In this document: one piece after another, positions 1-4,229 of the stretch
How the letters are laid out: the number at the start of each line of letters is the position of its first letter
Numbering within the stretch: the stretch's first letter is position 1
NCBI GenBank assembly: GCA_016765335.1
Contig: JAESQE010000307.1
Coordinates: 1-6,157 of the forward strand
Origin: Planctomycetaceae bacterium
Lineage (GTDB): Bacteria > Planctomycetota > Planctomycetia > Planctomycetales > Planctomycetaceae
Length of the DNA: 6,157 bases
Direction: 5' to 3'
Position numbers and translations under genes: made by a program
The notes under the pieces: generated by a model
Seen by the model: the letters and a program-made list of their open reading frames with translations, nothing else
Databases searched by the model: none
Told to the model about the DNA's origin: nothing

Positions 1-33
1 GTTAAATTGATTGATTTTCTGCTACTTTTTTAA

Positions 34-59
34 CTCGGTGTTCTCTGCGTCTCTGTGGT
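34..59. repeat. CTCTG-rich dispersed intergenic repeat (single copy here)
   Basis: The pentamer CTCGG/CTCTG recurs at 34, 43 and 51, giving an 8-9 nt period. On the other strand this reads as ACCACAGAGACGCAGAG followed by AACACCGAG. From general knowledge, this CCACAGAG-type wording is a common dispersed intergenic repeat in many bacterial genomes, including planctomycetes. Only one copy lies in the window, so its repeat status is inferred from recognition. Its function is unknown. It sits just before a T/A-rich run and upstream of both candidate promoters. Confidence 0.5.
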
Positions 60-77
60 AGAATAAAATCTATCCGT

Positions 78-83
78 TATAAT
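78..83 (+). promoter_or_regulatory. Perfect TATAAT, possible distal -10 box
   Basis: The hexamer TATAAT matches the sigma-70 -10 consensus exactly. The -35 position at a 17-bp spacing (55-60, GTGGTA) matches only three of six consensus bases. A transcript from here would have a leader of roughly 180 nt before lhgO. In an AT-rich intergenic stretch a chance match is quite possible. Confidence 0.25.
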
Positions 84-165
84 TTGTTCCCAATCGGGAC
101 ATCAAAAGCCTCTGTCCAAATGACTGACCTTTAACGCTAGTTGGACTACTACGTTGCTCCGTTTC

Positions 166-195
166 TTGAACTTAGTCCGATATTAAATCTATCTT
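166..195 (+). promoter_or_regulatory. Candidate sigma-70 promoter for lhgO
   Basis: TTGAAC at 166-171 (four of six matches to the -35 consensus) and TATCTT at 190-195 (four of six, keeping the key TAT and final T) are separated by 18 bp. The predicted start of transcription is near 202, giving a leader of about 65 nt before the lhgO start codon. It is preferred over the TATAAT at 78-83 because both boxes are present, but planctomycete promoters are not always sigma-70-like. Confidence 0.35.
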
Positions 196-201
196 CATGA
201 T

Positions 202-216
202 TTGTAGTGCCTACAA
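202..216. promoter_or_regulatory. 15-bp palindrome, possible operator
   Basis: TTGTAG-TGC-CTACAA is a perfect inverted repeat with 6-bp arms and a 3-nt centre. It begins at the predicted transcription start of the candidate promoter at 166-195, where a repressor would act. Odd-centred palindromes of this size are typical of dimeric repressors such as GntR-family proteins. In E. coli the lhgO operon is controlled by the GntR-type regulator CsiR, but I cannot show that this site belongs to such a protein. As RNA it would form only a strained 3-nt-loop hairpin. Confidence 0.3.
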
Positions 217-267
217 TTGAGACGAAGTAATTCCGGCGACTGTGCTACAAGAAGAAAGCAGCTCTGA

Positions 268-1464
268 ATGAAGATGTACGATGTTGCAATTGTTGGTGGT
301 GGGATTGTCGGGTTAGCAACAGCCTGGCAGTTATTGCAGCATCGTCCCGGTCTTTCGGTGTTAGTCATCGAAAAAGAAGCTGAGGTTGCGATGCATCAAA
401 CTGGGCATAACTCGGGAGTGATTCACGCGGGCATCTATTATAAGCCGGGTTCGCTTCGGGCATTGAATTGCAGGCAGGGAAAACTTGCCTTGGAAGAGTT
501 TTGCAGCAAGCACGAAATCCCATTTGATCGCTGCGGAAAAGTGATTGTCGCGACTTGCAATTCTGAGTTACCTGCTCTGGAAAAGGTGTATCAACGAGGC
601 ATTGCCAACGAAATTGAATGCGAAAAGATCACTCCTGATCGACTGGCTGAACTTGAACCCCATGCCTCAGGTGTGGCTGCGATTCATGTGCCTGAAACCG
701 GGATTGTCGATTATCGGCTTGTTGCCAACAAATTGTCAGAATTGATGCAGTCGCAAGGAGCTGAGCTTCATTGTAATACTCAGCTCACAGGTTATCGAAG
801 AGAGACTGCTTCACAGATTTTACTGACATCGCAGGGAGACTTTGCGACACGATTTGTCATTACTTGTGCGGGGCTGCAATCGGATCGAATCGCGAAACTT
901 TGCGGTGCATCGATTCAATCGAAAATTGTGCCCTTTCGAGGGGAGTATTACGATCTTAAACCGAAAGCTCGACACCTTTGTAGAAACCTGATTTACCCGG
1001 TGCCCGATCCTCAATTCCCGTTTTTAGGAGTCCATTTTACTCGCATGATTCAAGGAGGTGTGGAGTGCGGTCCGAATGCGGTCTTGGCTTTTTCACGGGA
1101 AGGGTACAAGAAAACTCAGATCAACTGTCGAGACTTATTTGATTCTCTCGCCTTTTCTGGTTTTCGAAAGTTGAGCCGTAAACATTGGCAAGCGGGCATG
1201 GGGGAGATGTGGCGATCATTTTCGAAGCAGGCATTTGTCAAAGAGTTAAAAAAGTTAATCCCAGAAATAACTGCTGACGATTTAGTTCCCGCTCCGGCTG
1301 GAGTCCGCGCTCAGGCGATCACTCCTGATGGTGAAATTGTGGACGATTTTCTGATAGAATCGGATGATCGAGCCGTGCATGTTCTCAATGCACCGTCTCC
1401 AGCTGCAACTGCATCGTTAAATATTGGCAAGACAATTGTCGAAAAAGTGTTGCCGATGCTCTAA
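268..1464 (+). CDS. lhgO: L-2-hydroxyglutarate dehydrogenase/oxidase (FAD-dependent)
   Basis: The product is a 398-residue flavoprotein of the DAO/LhgO family. The family oxidises L-2-hydroxyglutarate to 2-oxoglutarate, passing electrons to the quinone pool at the inner membrane (E. coli LhgO, formerly YgaF; human L2HGDH). Visible signatures are the N-terminal dinucleotide-binding motif GGGIVG at 10-15 with E35 ending the second strand, the LhgO hallmark [12 protein letters not shown] at 47-58, [13 protein letters not shown] at 268-280, PAGVRAQ near 343-349 and [10 protein letters not shown] at 374-383. The length is close to the family norm of about 400. An in-frame TGA at 265-267 lies directly before the ATG, so translation begins at 268 or at the second ATG at 274. 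The upstream GAAGAAAG (251-258) is only a weak ribosome-binding site and fits 268 better. The gene looks intact. Its role may be to recover 2-oxoglutarate from a side product (metabolite repair) or to serve glutarate/lysine breakdown; no csiD or gab genes are in the window to decide. Confidence 0.93.
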   Translation: MKMYDVAIVGGGIVGLATAWQLLQHRPGLSVLVIEKEAEVAMHQTGHNSGVIHAGIYYKPGSLRALNCRQGKLALEEFCSKHEIPFDRCGKVIVATCNSELPALEKVYQRGIANEIECEKITPDRLAELEPHASGVAAIHVPETGIVDYRLVANKLSELMQSQGAELHCNTQLTGYRRETASQILLTSQGDFATRFVITCAGLQSDRIAKLCGASIQSKIVPFRGEYYDLKPKARHLCRNLIYPVPDPQFPFLGVHFTRMIQGGVECGPNAVLAFSREGYKKTQINCRDLFDSLAFSGFRKLSRKHWQAGMGEMWRSFSKQAFVKELKKLIPEITADDLVPAPAGVRAQAITPDGEIVDDFLIESDDRAVHVLNAPSPAATASLNIGKTIVEKVLPML

Positions 1465-1500
1465 ACCGTTTTGTTTCAAGACTTTGCTTTTTCATTGGTC

Positions 1501-1506
1501 AAAGGA
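1501..1506 (+). promoter_or_regulatory. Ribosome-binding site fixing the serine hydrolase start
   Basis: AAAGGA lies 6 nt before the ATG at 1513. This favours 1513 over an upstream in-frame TTG at 1471, which lies only 6 bp after the lhgO stop codon and has no visible ribosome-binding site. The ATG at 1513 also puts the twin-arginine signal at the very N-terminus, where it must be to work. Confidence 0.7.
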
Positions 1507-1512
1507 TACATC

Positions 1513-2673
1513 ATGAGGCGTCGTCATTTTCTTTCTCAGGGACTTGTGGTAACTGTCGGTTTGAGTTTTTCGGCTTCCAGATCGCAAGCAGCCAAGCCCG
1601 TCAATCCTCTGGATGCTTATCCGGAAAAAGAGCAAGGGATTATTCGTGATCTGATTTCGGACTTCATGACGAAATACTCCGTACCTGGGCTATCGATCGC
1701 GATGGCTAAAGACGGAAAGATGCTACTAGCCGAAGGCTTCGGTTACGCAGATCAACAACAAGCAGAGAAAGTAAAACCATCTCATTTGTTTCGCATCGCC
1801 AGTATTTCCAAGCCGATTACAAGTGCTTGCATTTTTCGATTAATGGAAGAAGGTCAACTCAAGTTGACTGATACCGTGTTTGGCCCAGAAGATCTTCTGG
1901 ATCGCTATCTGCAAGGGACTGCATTGCCTGAAGATCAACTGCGAAGACTGCAAGCAGTGACGGTTCAGCATCTGCTGGAGCACACCTGTGGCGGATGGGG
2001 GAATGCGAAGCAGGATCCGATGTTTGATCGTAAAGCATTGAACGAGGATCATCGCGGGTTGATTCAATGGACAATCAACAACAGACCATTAACGCACGAT
2101 CCTGGAGATAAGTATGCGTACTCAAACTTTGGTTATTGTTTGTTGGGGCGGATAATCGAGCAAGTCACAAAGAAGAGTTATGAAAAATCGGTGCAGGAAT
2201 TGGTTCTTCATCCTGCAGGAATTACGCGTATGCAAATTGGTCAGGACTTGAAATCTAAGCGTGCCCGTGACGAGGTGATTTATTATGGTCAGGGGGAAGA
2301 CCCGTATCACAAAATCATGCGAGTGAACCGCATGGATGCACATGGCGGTTGGATTGCATCTGCTTCAGATCTTGTCCAGTTTGCAATGCATGTTGATGGT
2401 TTTCCTATCCCCAAAGATATTATTGCCCCTGATTCAATCAAGGAAATGGTTCGTGCATCATCCGCGAACCCGAATTACGCCAAGGGGTGGAGCGTTAATC
2501 GTGCACAGAACTGTTGGCACATGGGAAGCTTCAACGGAGGTGTTGGGGTTCTGGCTCGATTGCACGATGGTTTTTGCTGGGCAGTGCTGGTGAATACCCG
2601 ATCAAAGAAGGCCGGATTCGCTAATGCGCTTGACCGATTACCTTGGGAAATTCGCAACGCAATTCCAAGTTAG
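1513..2673 (+). CDS. Tat-exported serine hydrolase, beta-lactamase/PBP fold
   Basis: The product has 386 residues. It starts with MRRRHFLSQG, a twin-arginine type signal, followed by a short hydrophobic stretch (about 11-20) and a likely cleavage after SRSQA near residue 26, so the enzyme is probably exported folded to the periplasm. The mature part is a serine beta-lactamase-like domain (Beta-lactamase, PF00144 type). The catalytic tetrad SISK is at 97-100 (nucleophile S97, general base K100), the second motif YSN is at 203-205 and the third motif HMG is at 336-338, in the place of the KTG of true beta-lactamases. LLEHTCGG at 154-161 is another family signature. This family includes esterases, D-aminopeptidases and DD-peptidases as well as class C beta-lactamases. 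The HxG third motif and the overall style point to a general hydrolase, and resistance to beta-lactams should not be assumed. It begins 48 bp after lhgO with no visible terminator between, so co-transcription is likely. The natural substrate cannot be told from sequence. Confidence 0.9.
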   Translation: MRRRHFLSQGLVVTVGLSFSASRSQAAKPVNPLDAYPEKEQGIIRDLISDFMTKYSVPGLSIAMAKDGKMLLAEGFGYADQQQAEKVKPSHLFRIASISKPITSACIFRLMEEGQLKLTDTVFGPEDLLDRYLQGTALPEDQLRRLQAVTVQHLLEHTCGGWGNAKQDPMFDRKALNEDHRGLIQWTINNRPLTHDPGDKYAYSNFGYCLLGRIIEQVTKKSYEKSVQELVLHPAGITRMQIGQDLKSKRARDEVIYYGQGEDPYHKIMRVNRMDAHGGWIASASDLVQFAMHVDGFPIPKDIIAPDSIKEMVRASSANPNYAKGWSVNRAQNCWHMGSFNGGVGVLARLHDGFCWAVLVNTRSKKAGFANALDRLPWEIRNAIPS

Positions 2674-2701
2674 CAGCATGTATAAAATTGGTCCAGAAAT
2701 G

Positions 2702-2737
2702 AAATCAGCCCGGCTTTGGTAAAAGCTGGGCTGATTT
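2702..2737 (+). terminator. Hairpin terminator between convergent genes
   Basis: A 16-bp stem (arms 2702-2717 and 2722-2737) encloses a 4-nt loop GGTA and is followed by GTTTC. The T-rich end of the right arm with this tail gives TTTGTTT. The only imperfection is 2712 against 2727. It is a G-U wobble in the + transcript but a C-A mismatch in the - transcript, so the structure is tuned to end the lhgO-hydrolase message, whose stop is 28 bp upstream. On the - strand, where the dehydrogenase gene ends at 2770, it also has A/T-rich flanks and may work in both directions. Confidence 0.8.
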
Positions 2738-2769
2738 GTTTCAGGCTGAATTAATGGCAAAAGCAAACG

Positions 2770-3954
2770 CTAAGAATTGGCAACCAATTCTTTGTTTTTG
2801 TCGCGTTTAACCAGTTTGTCTCGCCAAGAGAAATTCATCTTGATGGCCTGTTTTGCCAGGAACAAAAGTTGCTCGTAATCAATATGTGGGCAAGGCAAAT
2901 GCGGTGCAGCTTTGCGTGTGTTTGTTGAATCGAACGTTGGATCATTTCGCCAGTAGGAATCATAAACCCGAATGTGTTCGTAGAAGAATTCTTCAATTTC
3001 GGTGGCTGTCCCGGTATCAATATCTTTACCAGCCAACTGAGAACCAAACATTTTGGCAGCTGACTGCATCACAGCCAGAATGGTTCGCACGAGGACCGGA
3101 TTTCTAGGCGTGAGATGATACGTTTGCCCGTGGTGCTCTGAATTCGAAATGATATGAGACATGACCTCGGACACCCAGTTAACGGGGACCAGGTTTTTCC
3201 CTTCAGAGCCGTCCAGAGTCACGCGACCTGGATAGAAATCGGAATGTCCGGTGTATTGCTTTTCGATGGAGGAATGATTGTTCATTGTATAGATCAATTG
3301 AACAGCAGCATAAAACCCATGAAAAGTATTGGTGAACCCGGTTTCAGAATCACCCACAATAATACTGGGGCGATACACAGTGTGCGATTTCAGGAAATCC
3401 GCACTGCGGGTCATCTCTTCCGCTTCAACCTTACTTTCTTCGTAAGGGTTGCCGTATACCTGGCCTTCTTTCAGTTCGGTTTCCAGTACAAGCCCAGAAC
3501 GAAGACCGCACACATAAGCAGTCGAGACATGATGGAAATTGTAGATTCCAGCTTCCTGACAAAACCGGAGCACATTACGTGTTCCATCAACATTTGAGGT
3601 GTAAGGCTCGCTATCGCGTCCGGTGCTGACAAATGATAAAGAGGCTGCATTATGAATTACACTTGTGCAGTTCTCGGCTGCCCAGCGGATATCGCCAGGC
3701 TCCATTCCCAAAGCTTCTTCTCCCAATTGTCCAGCGAGAACAACTGGCCTGGGAAGAACTTTACCTAGCTGTTGGTCCCAGTAGCCGAAAATGGCTTCAA
3801 TCCGTTCTTGGGCTGAGAATCTACGGTTAGGACGTACATGTACTGCTAACGGAACTCCTGCAAGTGTAAGGTCTTTCATGAGGTAACGCCCCAATAGACC
3901 TGTCGCACCAGTCAGTAGAAAATGATTCGGTTCCGAAACCTGAGCTGTAATCAT
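2770..3954 (-). CDS. Extended-SDR oxidoreductase, thioester-reductase-like (NAD_binding_4)
   Basis: The product has 394 residues and a Rossmann fold. TGATGLLG at 15-22 binds the NAD(P) cofactor, and R41 in HVRPNRR (39-45) would suit the 2'-phosphate of NADPH. HNAASLSF at 101-108 and NVDGTRNV at 121-128 are standard extended-SDR motifs. The catalytic triad is S144/T145 in VSTAYVCG with Y171 and K175 in YEESK. YRPSIIVGDSETG at 194-206 and VPVNWVSEV later match the thioester-reductase/male-sterility group, which includes the terminal reductase domains of carboxylic acid reductases and non-ribosomal peptide and polyketide synthases. Family members reduce acyl thioesters to aldehydes or alcohols, but stand-alone members also act on other substrates, so the reaction here is an inference. 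There is no adenylation or carrier domain. The ATG at 3954 is preferred to the TTG at 3957, with AGGGA 9 nt upstream of it. The gene lies downstream of the MMPL exporter on the same strand across a 275-bp gap. It is probably cytosolic, as no signal or membrane segment is seen. Confidence 0.85.
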   Translation of the reverse strand: MITAQVSEPNHFLLTGATGLLGRYLMKDLTLAGVPLAVHVRPNRRFSAQERIEAIFGYWDQQLGKVLPRPVVLAGQLGEEALGMEPGDIRWAAENCTSVIHNAASLSFVSTGRDSEPYTSNVDGTRNVLRFCQEAGIYNFHHVSTAYVCGLRSGLVLETELKEGQVYGNPYEESKVEAEEMTRSADFLKSHTVYRPSIIVGDSETGFTNTFHGFYAAVQLIYTMNNHSSIEKQYTGHSDFYPGRVTLDGSEGKNLVPVNWVSEVMSHIISNSEHHGQTYHLTPRNPVLVRTILAVMQSAAKMFGSQLAGKDIDTGTATEIEEFFYEHIRVYDSYWRNDPTFDSTNTRKAAPHLPCPHIDYEQLLFLAKQAIKMNFSWRDKLVKRDKNKELVANS

Positions 3955-3963
3955 CAAAAGTAA

Positions 3964-3968
3964 TCCCT
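3964..3968 (-). promoter_or_regulatory. Ribosome-binding site of the SDR gene
   Basis: Read on the - strand, AGGGA lies 9 nt before the ATG at 3954 and 6 nt before a TTG at 3957. Either start gives the same protein apart from one extra N-terminal methionine. ATG is taken as the more usual start. Confidence 0.5.
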
Positions 3969-4016
3969 ATTTGTTCTATTTGCCGCAACGTCTTTTTATT
4001 GCATGAGTTATGTAAT

Positions 4017-4055
4017 AAAAAAAACGTGCCAGATGTTCATTCAACGAGAATAAAA
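4017..4055 (-). promoter_or_regulatory. Weak candidate promoter for the SDR gene, with a T8 tract
   Basis: On the - strand, TTGAAT (four of six to -35) lies 18 bp upstream of TTTTAT, which is formed inside a run of eight T (4017-4024) and matches four of six bases of a -10 box. Transcription would then start about 50 nt before the SDR ATG. The T-run has no strong hairpin just ahead of it, so I do not read it as a classical terminator. The whole call is tentative; a local promoter would make sense given the 275-bp gap. Confidence 0.2.
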
Positions 4056-4102
4056 CATGAGCCTGATAAGACTTGTGCCAGTATGATCGGCAATTTAGGG
4101 GC

Positions 4103-4122
4103 CTGTCTAAAATTGTAGACAG
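4103..4122. repeat. Inverted repeat 1 in the MMPL-SDR gap
   Basis: CTGTCTA and TAGACAG form a perfect 7-bp stem around a 6-nt AAATTG loop. It is flanked on the left by GGGGC. On the - strand it is followed by G/C rather than T, so it is not a classical terminator. It could be an RNA hairpin, a protein site, or a fragment of a mobile-element end. Confidence 0.5.
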
Positions 4123-4130
4123 CTAAGCTG

Positions 4131-4155
4131 GAGGAATTTCTCTTATTAATTCCTC
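4131..4155. repeat. Inverted repeat 2 in the MMPL-SDR gap
   Basis: GAGGAATT and AATTCCTC form a perfect 8-bp stem around a 9-nt loop, beginning 8 nt after inverted repeat 1. No T-tract follows on either strand. Confidence 0.5.
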
Positions 4156-4162
4156 GATGTGC

Positions 4163-4186
4163 AGGCTGCATGAATTGCAGTAGCCT
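4163..4186. repeat. Inverted repeat 3 in the MMPL-SDR gap
   Basis: CTGCA-TGAAT-TGCAG is a 5-bp stem with a 5-nt loop. It extends by AGG pairing with CCT across a 3-nt TAG bulge. It is the weakest of the repeats in this gap and begins 7 nt after inverted repeat 2. Confidence 0.35.
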
Positions 4187-4212
4187 ATCGTAGTATTAGG
4201 GAAAGTCTGCAT

Positions 4213-4229
4213 CAATTATGAGATAATTG
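4213..4229. repeat. Inverted repeat 4, abutting the MMPL stop codon
   Basis: CAATTAT-GAG-ATAATTG is a perfect 7-bp palindrome with a 3-nt centre that touches the TAG stop codon of the MMPL gene (4230-4232). It is AT-rich and lacks a T-tract, so it may protect the 3' end of the message rather than terminate it. Just inside the gene, ATCGAA (4234-4239) and TTCGAT (4250-4255) form another 6-bp stem over the last codons. Confidence 0.4.

Larger units (their letters stand above)
1..267. other. Gene-free leader upstream of lhgO
   Basis: I see no convincing coding sequence in this stretch on either strand. It holds a CTCTG-rich short repeat (34-59), a perfect TATAAT at 78-83, a better-spaced candidate promoter at 166-195 and a 15-bp palindrome at 202-216. 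These are listed separately. The gene to the left of the window is not visible, so it is unclear whether the first bases belong to the 3' region of a neighbour. Confidence 0.6.

Noticed and set aside
1471..1512. Upstream TTG start for the serine hydrolase, adding 14 residues.
   Set aside because: It starts 6 bp after the lhgO stop codon with no ribosome-binding site, and would bury the twin-arginine signal. The ATG at 1513 has AAAGGA at a good distance.
1513..2673. Calling the serine hydrolase an antibiotic-resistance beta-lactamase.
   Set aside because: The third motif is HMG, not KTG, and the family is mostly esterases and peptidases. The fold alone does not show resistance.
3154..3597. 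A 147-codon open frame on the + strand.
   Set aside because: It lies wholly inside the SDR gene on the opposite strand. The SDR frame carries clear conserved motifs, while this one has none and no plausible start signal.
4017..4024. The T8 run (- strand) as a rho-independent terminator of the MMPL gene.
   Set aside because: No stable GC-rich hairpin lies directly before it. The nearest stem, at 4103-4122, ends about 80 nt upstream.
4037..4171. A 44-codon open frame on the - strand in the MMPL-SDR gap, beginning MQPAHRGINK.
   Set aside because: It has no ribosome-binding site before its ATG. It runs through three of the inverted repeats, and its composition suggests no known domain or signal. 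It is most likely chance, though a conserved small protein cannot be excluded without comparison to relatives.
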